Origin: Bacteroidales bacterium
GTDB lineage: Bacteria; Bacteroidota; Bacteroidia; Bacteroidales; UBA932
DNA: 64,000 nt
Direction of reading: 5' to 3'
Assembly: GCA_017961175.1 (NCBI GenBank)
Contig: JAGCXV010000061.1
Span: forward strand, 1-64,000
Under the pieces are notes generated by a model. That model saw nothing but the letters and a program-made list of their open reading frames with translations, did no database searches and was not told the DNA's origin. Made by a program: the position numbers and the translations under genes. Shown piece after piece: positions 28,381-37,501 of the stretch. Within the stretch, counting starts at the first letter, position 1, and the number at the start of each line of letters is the position of its first letter.

Positions 28381-30089
28381 AGGCCAAAAGTATAATTCAC
28401 CGATTAGCCCTGCGCTCCGCCATTGTCATTATTATGGCGGCAGCTCCGACGCTTGCGCTCTCGCAGGTGAAAATCACCATATCTGACCAGATAGTGAGCG
28501 TCAAGGGAGAGAAGATGTATGTGCACAACGTAAAGAAGGGAGAGACCATCTACTCTATCTGCAAGGCTTACAACATTACGGCTGATGAGCTCCAGAGGCG
28601 TAATCCGGTTATCAGCGGCGGGCTCAAGGAGGGCCAGCTGCTTTACATTCCGGTCAGCGCCCTCAATACCCCGAAGCAGGAAGAGACTCCGGTCAGCGCC
28701 CAGGAGGAGACCCCTCAGAACCCGGAGCCTCAGAATTATCTGGTCCATAAGGTTAAATGGTATGAGGACCTTGACGAAATCGCGGAGAAATACGGTGTGA
28801 CTCCGGAAGAAATACTTGCTTTCAACAGCATAAAGAAGAAAAGGAAGGTTAAGACGGGCATGGAACTCAAGATTCCTCTCAAGCAGAAAACGGAACCTTA
28901 CATCGTTGAAACTGACCCTTCCCAAAATACTGAGAATCCTGAGACAGACACTGACGTAACCGTTGTTGAAACGGACACCACCACTACTCCGGAATATACC
29001 TATGACAATTACACCATGCCGGAGGTGGACAAGACAAAGACAAGGACCGTCACCCTTCTTCTTCCGCTCAATTCCGAGGGCAAGGCAAACGCCAACTATA
29101 TGGATTTCTACAGCGGAGCGCTTATGGCCCTGGAGCAGATCAAGCGCGACGGAGGAAACGTCCATCTTAATGTAATTGACTATGCCTCAGCGGATCTGTC
29201 TTCAATCGCAGAGTCCGGTAAAGTTCAGGATGCAGATATGATTATCGGCCCTATCCGTTACGATGCACTTAAGGAGTTTGTGGGTGTTGCCAACCGGCTC
29301 AGGATCCCTGTGATCTCTCCTCTTGACGCTGCAGCTGACTCGCTTCTGGAAGAGAGCCCTTATCTGTTCCAGGCAGCCCTTTCCAGGCAGAGGCAGGCAG
29401 AGGCTATGGCCGAGATGATCGCTGAGAAATACCGCACCTGCCAGAATCCTAATGTCATTCTGGTCTACAATTCTGAATCGTCGATGGGGCAGCAGGGAGA
29501 TATGCTCAAGACCGCCCTGGAAGAAAGGGGTATATATGTTGACAACTCCGGCGGCATAGGAACCCTCTCAAATATGAGAAGAGACAGGGAAAACATTGTT
29601 GTAATCCTCACGACTGCAGAGTCATACGCCGCAGAGGCACTCAGGAACCTGGACATAAAGATGATTCCTCCGGAGAAGGTGATCCTGTTTGCAAACTCCA
29701 GATGGAAGAACTTCGAGACCCTGGACATGAACCTGTATTTCAAGTACAATCTCCAGATCTGCATGCCTTACAACGTGGACCTGGACAGGGATGAGGTCAA
29801 GCAATTTATCCGCCGCTACCGCTCTCTTTACAACAGGGAGCCGAGCGCCAACGCCTTCAGCGGATTCGACATCGTTTACCTGTTCTGCCGCAATTCCGTA
29901 CTGGGAATGAGGGAATATGCTGAAAACCCTAATAACGCTACGGCTTCCGGCTATATGGAAAACAATCTGCTGCAACATAACATGCTGCAGCAGAAATTCA
30001 AGTTCGTCAAATATCCTGGAGGAGGATGGTTCAACACGGCGGCTACTCAGGTGTCTTTCAATCCTGACTACACCATCACGTCGCGCTAA
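28377..30089 (+). CDS. LysM-domain protein fused to a periplasmic-binding-protein fold
   Basis: This 570-residue secreted protein has a signal peptide (about 1-30), a LysM domain at about 47-90 ([16 protein letters not shown]), a second at about 120-162 ([16 protein letters not shown]), a Thr/Glu-rich linker, and a type-I periplasmic-binding-like domain (about 215-555; [30 protein letters not shown]). LysM binds peptidoglycan. The binding-protein fold resembles the regulator LpoA and amino-acid receptors in general layout. A role in controlling cell-wall enzymes is inference. The start codon overlaps the purC stop, and the 3' end overlaps the convergent nagB by 4 bp. Confidence 0.85.
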   Translation: MKAKSIIHRLALRSAIVIIMAAAPTLALSQVKITISDQIVSVKGEKMYVHNVKKGETIYSICKAYNITADELQRRNPVISGGLKEGQLLYIPVSALNTPKQEETPVSAQEETPQNPEPQNYLVHKVKWYEDLDEIAEKYGVTPEEILAFNSIKKKRKVKTGMELKIPLKQKTEPYIVETDPSQNTENPETDTDVTVVETDTTTTPEYTYDNYTMPEVDKTKTRTVTLLLPLNSEGKANANYMDFYSGALMALEQIKRDGGNVHLNVIDYASADLSSIAESGKVQDADMIIGPIRYDALKEFVGVANRLRIPVISPLDAAADSLLEESPYLFQAALSRQRQAEAMAEMIAEKYRTCQNPNVILVYNSESSMGQQGDMLKTALEERGIYVDNSGGIGTLSNMRRDRENIVVILTTAESYAAEALRNLDIKMIPPEKVILFANSRWKNFETLDMNLYFKYNLQICMPYNVDLDRDEVKQFIRRYRSLYNREPSANAFSGFDIVYLFCRNSVLGMREYAENPNNATASGYMENNLLQHNMLQQKFKFVKYPGGGWFNTAATQVSFNPDYTITSR

Positions 30090-30877
30090 AACTCTCCCTT
30101 TTCTATATCCTTGAAGTAATTGACGGTGCCTACCTTGAGTTCAACGGTAGCGGCATCGTCACATACTATTATACCCTTCTTGTGCATCTGGAGAATGGAA
30201 ACCGTCCACATCTGGCTGATTCCCTCCTCGATGGCGTGGCGCAGGGCCCTTGCCTTGTTGTGGCCGTTAACCAGAATCAGAACTTCCTCGGCATCCATAA
30301 TGGTTCCGACTCCCACGGTAAGGGCGGTCTTAGGCACCAGGTTGATGTCGTGGTTGAAGAATCTGGAGTTCGCGATGATGGTGTCTGTGGTAAGGCACTT
30401 CAGTCGGGTGCGGCTTGTCAGGGATGAACCAGGCTCGTTGAAAGCTATGTGACCGTCCGGTCCTATACCTCCCATGAACAGTTGTATTCCACCGTAGGAC
30501 CTTATCTTTTCCTCATAGCGCGCGCATTCTGCAAGAAGGTCTTTTGCGTTACCGTCCAGAATGTTGATATTTTCCTCAGGGATGTCTATGTGGCGGAAGA
30601 AATTCTCCCTCATGAAAGTATGGTAGCTTTCAGGATGGTTCTCAGGTATTCCCACATACTCGTCCATGTTGAAAGTCACTACATTCTTGAAGGAAATCTT
30701 TCCTTCCCTGTAGAAATTGACCAGCTCCTTGTAGGTGCCGATAGGAGTGGATCCGGTAGGAAGTCCCAGTACAAAAGGACGTTCCGGCGTAGGATTGAAG
30801 TCTGTAATTCTTTTAAGAATCAGCGATGCAGCCCATTTGGACATATCTGCATACGACTTCTGGATAATTAGTCTCAT
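30086..30877 (-). CDS. nagB: Glucosamine-6-phosphate deaminase
   Basis: This 263-residue enzyme converts glucosamine 6-phosphate to fructose 6-phosphate and ammonia. It has [15 protein letters not shown] for phosphate binding, the catalytic region [10 protein letters not shown] and the active-site lid block [17 protein letters not shown]. The size is that of the short bacterial form. It is the last gene of a long leftward run, 12 bp after recN, and is likely cytosolic. No amino-sugar operon (nagA or a transporter) is next to it. Confidence 0.95.
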   Translation of the reverse strand: MRLIIQKSYADMSKWAASLILKRITDFNPTPERPFVLGLPTGSTPIGTYKELVNFYREGKISFKNVVTFNMDEYVGIPENHPESYHTFMRENFFRHIDIPEENINILDGNAKDLLAECARYEEKIRSYGGIQLFMGGIGPDGHIAFNEPGSSLTSRTRLKCLTTDTIIANSRFFNHDINLVPKTALTVGVGTIMDAEEVLILVNGHNKARALRHAIEEGISQMWTVSILQMHKKGIIVCDDAATVELKVGTVNYFKDIEKGEF

Positions 30878-30889
30878 AATATCTGGTTT

Positions 30890-32509
30890 TTATTTATTTG
30901 TTTCCAAAAGCACTTCAGCGTTTGCAACCGCCTGAGGTGTAGTCTTTTCTCCACTGAGAAGGCGGGCTATTTCCATTACCCTTTCCCTTCCCTGGAGATA
31001 CTTCAGCCGGATGGCTGCGCGGCCATCTCTGTCAGCCTGCTTGTAAACCAGCAGATGGGCATTTCCCTTGGATGCCACCTGCGGCAGGTGGGTTATGGAA
31101 AACACCTGCATTATCTGCCCCATCTTCACTATCTGACGGCCCATCTTGTCAGCCACGCTTCCGCTCACCCCTACGTCTATCTCGTCGAAGAACATCGTAG
31201 GCATTTTCCTGTATGAAGCCATCAGGCTCTTGATGCAAAGCATGATGCGGGAGAGTTCCCCGCCGCTTGCAACCTTTTCCAGCGGCACCAGCTTTTCCTT
31301 CGGGTTCGCCGAGAAAAGAATCTGCACCCTGTCCTGTCCGGTCGGAGTGAATTCTTCTGATGATGCCAGATCTATGGAAAGGTCCGCAGCCGGCATCTCC
31401 AGATCCCTTATCATCCCCAGCAGAACCTTCTGCATCTTTGCCGCACCTTTCTTTCTTTTTTCCGAAAGCTCGGCAGAGAGTTTTTCTCTCTTTTCCCTAT
31501 GGGCGGAAAGTGAGAGAAGTATCTCGTTTTTCCTGTCCGTAAGGTATTCAGTACCCAGGGCTGTCTTTGCAAGTTCATCCCTCAGGCTTATGAGAGCGCC
31601 CTCTTCCTTTACTCCGAATCTCTTCATAAGGGAATAAAGGTCCCCGAGCCTTTCCTCAACCTGGGAACGCCTTGCCGGAGAGGCGGATACGCCCTCTGCA
31701 AATGCCTCTATGTCAGAGGCTATGTCCTTGCACTCTATGCGGCAGCTTTCAAGCCTTCTTCTCAGGTCTTCCAGGTGCGGCGCATAGGCAGCGCATTTTT
31801 CCACGCTCTTTTCAGCCTCTCTCAGGTTATGGATTACGGAGCCATCCTCGCCGTCCAGGACAGAGGCCGCAAAGGAAGAATTTTCCTTCAGTGTCTCTGC
31901 GTTCTCCAGCAGCGAGAGCTCGCTTTCCAAAGCCTCGGTCTCACCTTCTTTCAGGGACGCGTCCTGAAGCTTTTTCAAGTCTGACAGCCTTCCGGAAGTG
32001 TCTTTTTCCGCCTCCTCGATTTGCCGCTCCACTTCCTCCAGGTCTTTTTCAAGGTCCTTGACAGCCTCGTGCTCAACCTTGTATTTCTGAAGAAGGGACT
32101 CGTTGCCGCTATAGCCGTCGATCAAGTCCAGCTGCCAGAGTCTGTCCGCAAGAAGGATATTATCCCTCTGACCGTGAATGTCCAGCAGTGCGGAAGCCTC
32201 TTCTTCCATCTCGGAAGCGCTTACCGGGCAGTCGTCCACAAAATAGCGGGAACGCATTCCGGAGGAAATCACCCTTCGGAGAATCTTCTCCTGCCCTTCA
32301 TTTTCAAAGACTCCCTCCACCACACAGCTGCGGCTCTCGTCGCGGAGAATGGCCTTGTCTGCCTTGCCTCCCGATAAAAGAGAAACGGCGCCAAGCAAGA
32401 CGGACTTGCCGGCACCTGTCTCTCCGGTCATAATCACCAGACCGTCAGGAAACTCGATGTCAAGGCCCTCTATGAGAGCATAGTTCTGTATGGTCAGTTT
32501 TTTAAGCAC
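30890..32509 (-). CDS. recN: DNA repair protein RecN
   Basis: This 539-residue SMC-like ATPase acts in double-strand-break repair. It has Walker A at residues 29-36 (GETGAGKS), a long coiled-coil middle (about 150-370) rich in Glu, Lys and Leu, and the C-terminal signature and Walker B region (VASGGELSRIML, then FDEIDVGVSGSVADKMG). Its length is close to the usual 550. The start codon shares one base with the rpoZ stop upstream. The block bamD-rpoZ-recN is a familiar Bacteroidota neighbourhood, although coaBC, often present there, is absent here. Confidence 0.95.
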   Translation of the reverse strand: MLKKLTIQNYALIEGLDIEFPDGLVIMTGETGAGKSVLLGAVSLLSGGKADKAILRDESRSCVVEGVFENEGQEKILRRVISSGMRSRYFVDDCPVSASEMEEEASALLDIHGQRDNILLADRLWQLDLIDGYSGNESLLQKYKVEHEAVKDLEKDLEEVERQIEEAEKDTSGRLSDLKKLQDASLKEGETEALESELSLLENAETLKENSSFAASVLDGEDGSVIHNLREAEKSVEKCAAYAPHLEDLRRRLESCRIECKDIASDIEAFAEGVSASPARRSQVEERLGDLYSLMKRFGVKEEGALISLRDELAKTALGTEYLTDRKNEILLSLSAHREKREKLSAELSEKRKKGAAKMQKVLLGMIRDLEMPAADLSIDLASSEEFTPTGQDRVQILFSANPKEKLVPLEKVASGGELSRIMLCIKSLMASYRKMPTMFFDEIDVGVSGSVADKMGRQIVKMGQIMQVFSITHLPQVASKGNAHLLVYKQADRDGRAAIRLKYLQGRERVMEIARLLSGEKTTPQAVANAEVLLETNK

Positions 32510-32835
32510 TAAGACTCGATCTTGCGCCAGTAAATTTCTCCATCCTGGAACTCCTTGACAGCCGTAAGTGTCGGCTTAGGGAGTTTCTCGTAATGACGTG
32601 ATATTTCTATCTGCTCGCGGTTCTCGTAAGTCTCCTCAAGAGTGTCGGCAACATTGCTCTGGGAAAATTCCTCAAGCTTGTCGCTGAGCTCCTTCTTGAG
32701 CTCGGCAGCTATCTGGTTAGCCCTCTTTGCAATGATCACTACAGACTCGTAGATGTTTCCTGTAGGCTCGCTGAGCTTGATAACGTCTCTTGTTACGGTA
32801 TTGTCAGGAACCTTTGTTGATTTCTTCTCTTCCAT
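32509..32835 (-). CDS. rpoZ: RNA polymerase omega-type subunit (Bacteroidota RpoZ)
   Basis: This 108-residue protein resembles the Bacteroidota omega subunit: a DNTVTRDVIKLSEPTGNIYESVVIIAKRANQ-type N-terminal region, of which VVIIAKRANQIA is the conserved omega helix, and a Glu-rich C-terminal half. Omega helps assemble beta' into RNA polymerase. Its place between bamD and recN is typical for this phylum and supports the call. It has few hard motifs, so the assignment relies on the helix plus context. Confidence 0.82.
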   Translation of the reverse strand: MEEKKSTKVPDNTVTRDVIKLSEPTGNIYESVVIIAKRANQIAAELKKELSDKLEEFSQSNVADTLEETYENREQIEISRHYEKLPKPTLTAVKEFQDGEIYWRKIES

Positions 32836-32858
32836 ATTGTATTTTATTCTGTTTCAGA

Positions 32859-33971
32859 TTATTTCTTTTCTTCTTCAGCTTTTTCCTTAGCCTTGGCCTT
32901 GGCCTGCTCGTAAATCTTCAGTGCCTCTTCCCTTTCCTTGCGGGCCTTGCGCCTTTCGTTCTGGCGCTGGGTTCCGGAAGTTTCCTCGTTCACCTTCCTT
33001 GCCACGGCACTGCGGTTTTCAGCTTCGCGGACAGCCTTCTTTGCTTCCTTGATGGCCTTCTTTGTATTCTTGCGGTCTGCCCTGATATTCTTTCCGGAAC
33101 GAGGAGTTACCGCTTCTTCCTTGGCGAGCTGAGCCGCTGCCGCAACCTGTGCGGAATCCAGGCCTGCCTTCAGCCCCACAACCTTCTGGGCCCTGACAAA
33201 CAGCTGGTCAAGTTCCTTGCGCTCGTTTACCCTTGGAAATTCTCCGATGAAGTTGTAATAGTCGTCGATAAAGGTCATGTACCTTTCCTTCTGCTTTTCC
33301 TTGATGCTGTTGAAAGCATATTTGTAGGAAGACATTGCAGTGTAGTAAAGGATTTCCTCACGGTAACGGTTTTCAGAATTGTCCCTGAGAACACTCCTCA
33401 ACGCATAGTGGGAAGACTTGTAGTCCTTCATCGTGTAATAGAGCTTGGCTCCCTCGTAGGCCTTGCGGTCCAACCTTTCGTTGAACTCGTCCAGCATGGC
33501 CTTGCACACGTCATAATATTCGCTCTGAGGATTGTCATACATGAACTCGGCAATTGTTGCCATAGCCTTCTGGGTTGGAACCTGGTCCAGTTCCCATCGG
33601 TAAGTTCCCTCATACAAACATTTGATCCTCAAGAACCTGGCTTCCTCTGCCATTGCGCTTCTCGGGAAGACCTCGAGGAATTTGTTGAAGTTCTGCTCGG
33701 CTGTGATGTAGTCTCCGTAGCGGTAGTTGCTCATACCGTTATAGAACTGCACGCTGTCTTCCTTGTCCGTTCCCTGGCTAAGGAAAATCATGCTCTCGAA
33801 CAGGGCGGCTGCCTTGCGATACTTGCCGTTTCCGTAGTAGTACATTGCTCCTCTGAATCTCTCGTCCAGATCCTGTGTCCTGAACAGTGACTCATAATAA
33901 CTCTTGCACCCGGAAAGGGCGATCAGAGCTATCAGAGCAATGGAAGTAACTCTTATTTTTCTCATCTTCAT
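32859..33971 (-). CDS. bamD: Outer membrane assembly lipoprotein BamD with a long charged tail
   Basis: This 370-residue lipoprotein (ALSGC lipobox near Cys22) carries the BamD tetratricopeptide fold: YYGNGKYRKAAALFESM, NYRYGDYITAEQNFNKFLEVFP and later repeats to about residue 275. BamD works with BamA in the periplasm. After about residue 285 comes an unusual tail of roughly 85 residues, rich in Lys, Glu, Arg and Ala and likely helical (KKAIKEAKKAVREAENR). The tail is longer than in the Bacteroidota homologues I recall. Two ATGs (33971, 33965) are possible starts. It lies 6 bp behind trxB. Confidence 0.9.
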   Translation of the reverse strand: MKMRKIRVTSIALIALIALSGCKSYYESLFRTQDLDERFRGAMYYYGNGKYRKAAALFESMIFLSQGTDKEDSVQFYNGMSNYRYGDYITAEQNFNKFLEVFPRSAMAEEARFLRIKCLYEGTYRWELDQVPTQKAMATIAEFMYDNPQSEYYDVCKAMLDEFNERLDRKAYEGAKLYYTMKDYKSSHYALRSVLRDNSENRYREEILYYTAMSSYKYAFNSIKEKQKERYMTFIDDYYNFIGEFPRVNERKELDQLFVRAQKVVGLKAGLDSAQVAAAAQLAKEEAVTPRSGKNIRADRKNTKKAIKEAKKAVREAENRSAVARKVNEETSGTQRQNERRKARKEREEALKIYEQAKAKAKEKAEEEKK

Positions 33972-33977
33972 ATTCCG

Positions 33978-34904
33978 TTATTGGCCCTGCAGGAAGCGGT
34001 CCGCCTCAATGGCAGCCCGGCATCCGGAAGCAGCGGCCGTAATAGCCTGTTTATAATGCACATCCGCAACGTCTCCCGCAGCAAAAACGCCGGGGATATT
34101 GGTTGCAGGAGAATCCGGAAGGGTCTGTATGTAGCCTTCCTTGTCGGTATTTACCCAAGGGGCGAAAACTTCGGAATTCGGATGGTGTCCCACGGCCAGG
34201 AACACTCCGGTAACCGGAACCACCCTCGATTCTCCGCTAAACTTGTCTTCAATCTTTATGCCATTTACGCCCCTGAGATCTCCCACAACTTCCTTCGGAA
34301 GGCTGTTCCATAAAATCTCGATGTTTGGACGGGAGGCGACTTTCTCCTGCATAGCCTTGGAGGCCCTCATCTGGTCGCGGCGTATTATCATATACACCTT
34401 GTTGCACATACCTGCCAGATACACAGCCTCTTCGCAGGCCGTATCCCCTCCGCCTATCACTGCCACGTCCTGCTTGCGGTAGAAAAATCCGTCGCAGGTG
34501 GCGCAGGCGCTGACTCCGCTTCCGCGGAATTCCTGCTCTCCCGGAATGCCAAGGTACTTGGCACTGGCTCCGGTGGCGATTATCAGGGTTTCAGCTTCAA
34601 CCTCAACGCTTCCGTCTACGGTCAGCCTGAACGGGCGGGAAGAAAGGTCGCATGAGGTAATGGTTCCGGTACGGATTTCCGTGCCCAGCCTTTCAGCCTG
34701 TCTTCTCATATTGTCCACAAGGACAGTACCGTCCACGCCTTCAGGGAAGCCCGGGAAATTCTCCACAACCGTTGTTGTCGTGAGCTGCCCTCCAAGCTCC
34801 ATCCCGCTGTAAATTACAGGGGAAAGGTTTGCCCTTGCGGCATAGATAGCGGCAGTGTAGCCGGCCGGTCCGCTTCCGGCGATCAGAACCCTGATTCTCT
34901 CCAT
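33978..34904 (-). CDS. trxB: Thioredoxin-disulfide reductase
   Basis: This 308-residue flavoprotein uses NADPH to reduce thioredoxin in the cytoplasm. It has the FAD-binding GSGPAGYTAAIYAARA, the redox pair Cys134-Ala-Thr-Cys137 (CATCDG), the NADPH-binding GGGDTACEEA and the C-terminal FAD motif FAAGDVAD. It lies in the leftward run between a nucleoside-recognition membrane protein and bamD. With rubrerythrin two genes upstream it could form part of an oxidative-stress cluster in an anaerobe. Confidence 0.96.
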   Translation of the reverse strand: MERIRVLIAGSGPAGYTAAIYAARANLSPVIYSGMELGGQLTTTTVVENFPGFPEGVDGTVLVDNMRRQAERLGTEIRTGTITSCDLSSRPFRLTVDGSVEVEAETLIIATGASAKYLGIPGEQEFRGSGVSACATCDGFFYRKQDVAVIGGGDTACEEAVYLAGMCNKVYMIIRRDQMRASKAMQEKVASRPNIEILWNSLPKEVVGDLRGVNGIKIEDKFSGESRVVPVTGVFLAVGHHPNSEVFAPWVNTDKEGYIQTLPDSPATNIPGVFAAGDVADVHYKQAITAAASGCRAAIEADRFLQGQ

Positions 34905-34922
34905 AAAACGTTACAAGTATAG

Positions 34923-35894
34923 TTAGCCTGCAAATTTAGTAAATCTGTCGCGAATATAAAACTCCAGCCTCTCCTCCCAGACCAGCACAATCGATCCGGC
35001 CCATCTGGCAAGAAGGATGATCCACCAGATTCCGCCAATTGAAGCAAAGAGTATAAGATCCTCTATATTGCTGTGAGAGATTGAAATATGCGTGTTGAGC
35101 AACTGGATTTCCCTGTCGTGGATCCTCCCCTTCTCCTTTTCCTGGAACATTACCGCGGCTCCATAGGCAAGGCCGAGGGTATTTGCCACAATCCACAAAA
35201 ATGACGTGTCTTCCGGAAGACCGAAGAGTTTGAGCGGCCATCTGACCACTATCGTAAGGGCCTTCATTATCCCGAATTCGTTCAGTGCCTGCTGGACTAT
35301 GGAAAGCAGGAGAATCAGGACCGCCATCTTGAGACAAAGCTTCAGAAGGGAGACGGCCCACGGAACAAAACTGTCTGCCAGGGTTATTTTTTCCTCAGCG
35401 ACGGCACCCACCGCTCCCTGAGCCTCGAACTGCAGGATCCGGTTCAGGATAAATGCCAGTATCAGGCCGCTCAAAGTCCTGACCAGGACAATCCTCAGCG
35501 CTGAAGAACCTGTCTTTTTCTGCACGGCCGTTTCCACAATCATATTGTGGGAACACATCACCAGCACCGCCAGGATGGTAATGCTTCTGGCACTCAGGTT
35601 CAGAGACGCGCAGGCGGCTATCGCAGAGTAAACATTTACAAAATAACCGCTTACATAGGCCAGAGACGCCTCTCCCGGAAGCCCGAGGAAACTCATCACC
35701 GGTTCCAGGGTGCGTCCAAGAATCGGCAGGACACCCGTCAGGCGCAGGATGTAAATGACAATGGAAACGATGGCGGTGATTCTGATCACCCACCACATTG
35801 TCTTCAACGCCCCGGGCAGGGCCTCTTTAACGCAAGAGGAAAGCCGCCCGCCGAAACTTCTGGCAGATGGCTTTCCTGAAGAATCTTCTTTCAA
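34923..35894 (-). CDS. Nucleoside-recognition (Gate) domain membrane protein
   Basis: This 323-residue polytopic protein has about eight hydrophobic helices and two Gate-type repeats (near 40-150 and 190-300), including LPGEASLAYVSGYFVNVYSA and a LGLAYGAAVM segment in the second half. The Gate family includes nucleoside transporters and the spore-maturation proteins SpmA/SpmB; its transport role in Bacteroidota is not established. The start is uncertain: the best candidate is a TTG at 35894, 11 bp after the rubrerythrin stop, because no ATG occurs before the first helices. Confidence 0.72.
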   Translation of the reverse strand: MKEDSSGKPSARSFGGRLSSCVKEALPGALKTMWWVIRITAIVSIVIYILRLTGVLPILGRTLEPVMSFLGLPGEASLAYVSGYFVNVYSAIAACASLNLSARSITILAVLVMCSHNMIVETAVQKKTGSSALRIVLVRTLSGLILAFILNRILQFEAQGAVGAVAEEKITLADSFVPWAVSLLKLCLKMAVLILLLSIVQQALNEFGIMKALTIVVRWPLKLFGLPEDTSFLWIVANTLGLAYGAAVMFQEKEKGRIHDREIQLLNTHISISHSNIEDLILFASIGGIWWIILLARWAGSIVLVWEERLEFYIRDRFTKFAG

Positions 35895-35905
35895 AAGGTA
35901 CTGGT

Positions 35906-36481
35906 TTAATAGTTTTCTCCCTTAACCTCAAAGTAAGCCTGAGGATGCTTGCAGGCCGGACACTCCTTAGGAGCGTTCTTTCCGCGGAACACATATCCGC
36001 AGTTGCGGCACTTCCATACGACAACCTCGTCTTTTGCGAATACCTTTCCGCTCTTGAGGTTCTTCAGAAGGGCGCGGTATCTCTTTTCGTGGGCCTTCTC
36101 AGCTACTGCTACCTCCTTGAAGCACTTGGCGATTTCAGGGAATCCCTCTTCCTTCGCGATCCTTGCGAATTCAGGATATGCAATCTTCCACTCCTCAAGT
36201 TCTCCCTCAGCTGCGGCAAGGAGGTTATCCTCAGTCTTTCCGATAATTCCTGCAGGGAATGAGGCTTTAATCTCAACCATTCCGCCCTCCAGGAACTTGA
36301 AGAACTTCTTGGCATGCTCCTTCTCGTTGTCTGCGGTCTCCGTGAAGAATGCGCTTATCTGCTCATAGCCCTCTTTCTTCGCTGCGCTTGCAAAGAAGGT
36401 GTAACGGTTCCTGGCCTGGCTTTCGCCTGCAAAAGCACAAAGCAGGTTCTTTTCGGTCTTTGTTCCTTTTAAACTTTTCAT
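35906..36481 (-). CDS. rbr: Rubrerythrin
   Basis: This 191-residue cytoplasmic peroxidase has an N-terminal four-helix ferritin-like domain with the di-iron motif GESQARNRYTFFAS and an EKEHAKKFF segment, and a C-terminal rubredoxin domain with two CxxC pairs (WKCRNCGYVF and CPACKHPQ). It reduces hydrogen peroxide in anaerobes. The frame is open 36 bp further upstream, but a -7 box lies across that extension (36515-36522), and the family begins at MKSLKGTKTEKNL, so the start is set at 36481. Confidence 0.95.
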   Translation of the reverse strand: MKSLKGTKTEKNLLCAFAGESQARNRYTFFASAAKKEGYEQISAFFTETADNEKEHAKKFFKFLEGGMVEIKASFPAGIIGKTEDNLLAAAEGELEEWKIAYPEFARIAKEEGFPEIAKCFKEVAVAEKAHEKRYRALLKNLKSGKVFAKDEVVVWKCRNCGYVFRGKNAPKECPACKHPQAYFEVKGENY

Positions 36482-36514
36482 ATCGGTGAATATTATTGTG
36501 GTTTCTTTATGGGA

Positions 36515-36522
36515 CAAATTTA
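36515..36522 (-). promoter_or_regulatory. Putative -7 box for rubrerythrin
   Basis: The minus strand reads TAAATTTG, 33 bp before the rubrerythrin ATG and directly at the end of the upstream transporter gene. No -33 match was found. Confidence 0.45.
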
Positions 36523-37416
36523 AGATTTTTCCGCACGCTTTTCCCTACTGCAGACTATTATTATGATGAATACCGCGGCAAAAACCAGAATCATTCCCAA
36601 AAGGGAGTTGGAAGTAAAGGCCTCGCCGAAGAAAATCACACCGCAGATCACCGCCACAAGAGGTTCCATGCAGCCGAGGATTGCGGTTATGGTGCTTCCC
36701 GCCAGCTGGATAGCGTAAATCAGGGCAAAATCGCTGACCAGGGTCGGGATAATTGCCAGGCAAAGGGCGTAAATCCAGTGTTCCCCGGTGGTAAGCGGCG
36801 TAAAGTGCGCCCCCTTAACCATCACGTTGATAAAGAATATGACGGCAGAGTAGCCAAGCACAAGGAGAGTCTGCTTCATCCCGTCCATCCTCATTACCAC
36901 CGGAGTTCGGTTAACTCCCACCAGGTAAGCCGGATAGGTTATTACCGTAACCAGCACCAGGATCAGGCCCGTAAGGGAAATCTTCTCTCCGCTGACGCCT
37001 CCGGAAAGGAAGAAAACTCCGGCGACTCCTGCAGCTATGGCTATCACTTTCCAGACGGAGACCTTTTCCCTGAAGAAAAGCATCATCGCCAGGGCCACAA
37101 CTACCGGATAGAAGAAATGTATGGTTGTTGCCGTTCCGCTGGAAATGTACTTGTAGGAAGCCGTGAGGAAGAAACTCGTGGCGGCGTAGAATATGCTCAG
37201 GACAGCCATAGCCCCCAGTTCCTTCCAGCTGTAATCCAGCTTTACGCGCTTGACCTTGCAGATCAGCCACATGAAGAAAGAGGCGAAGGCAAAACGGTAG
37301 AAGCATACGCTGTCCAGGTCTATGCCCCTGTTTAACAGAGGTATGGAGAACAGCGGTATGAAACCGAACGTGGCACTTGCCAGCATTGCCAGAAGCAGTC
37401 CCCTGAATTTTCTCAT
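36520..37416 (-). CDS. EamA/DMT-family permease
   Basis: This 298-residue inner-membrane protein has ten predicted helices in two EamA halves (about 1-140 and 150-290). The typical end-of-half region FFYPVVVALAMMLFFREKVS and the repeat GCMEPLVAVICGVIFFGEAF are visible. The family exports amino acids, nucleotides or other small metabolites; the substrate is unknown. It is the first gene of the leftward run 37.4-30.1 kb and diverges from the racemase gene, with 85 bp between the start codons. Confidence 0.9.
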   Translation of the reverse strand: MRKFRGLLLAMLASATFGFIPLFSIPLLNRGIDLDSVCFYRFAFASFFMWLICKVKRVKLDYSWKELGAMAVLSIFYAATSFFLTASYKYISSGTATTIHFFYPVVVALAMMLFFREKVSVWKVIAIAAGVAGVFFLSGGVSGEKISLTGLILVLVTVITYPAYLVGVNRTPVVMRMDGMKQTLLVLGYSAVIFFINVMVKGAHFTPLTTGEHWIYALCLAIIPTLVSDFALIYAIQLAGSTITAILGCMEPLVAVICGVIFFGEAFTSNSLLGMILVFAAVFIIIIVCSREKRAEKS

Positions 37417-37467
37417 CCCGCAATTGTTTGAGGTGGCAAAGATAACACGCGGAGACGGATTTTTCAG

Positions 37468-37475
37468 TAAATTTG
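37468..37475 (+). promoter_or_regulatory. Putative -7 box for the racemase-symporter operon
   Basis: TAAATTTG matches the -7 consensus, 26 bp before the racemase ATG. No -33 TTTG is seen at 19-20 bp. Confidence 0.45.
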
Positions 37476-37501
37476 TTGGACATTTGAGATTTTACTCAGC
37501 G

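Noticed and set aside
32790..33890. Long open frame (366 codons) antisense to bamD
   Set aside because: It mirrors the codons of bamD; the protein is Leu/Val/Cys-rich without any family features, and bamD on the other strand is certain.
36482..36517. Longer rubrerythrin start
   Set aside because: The -7 box lies across the extension and homologues start at the downstream ATG.
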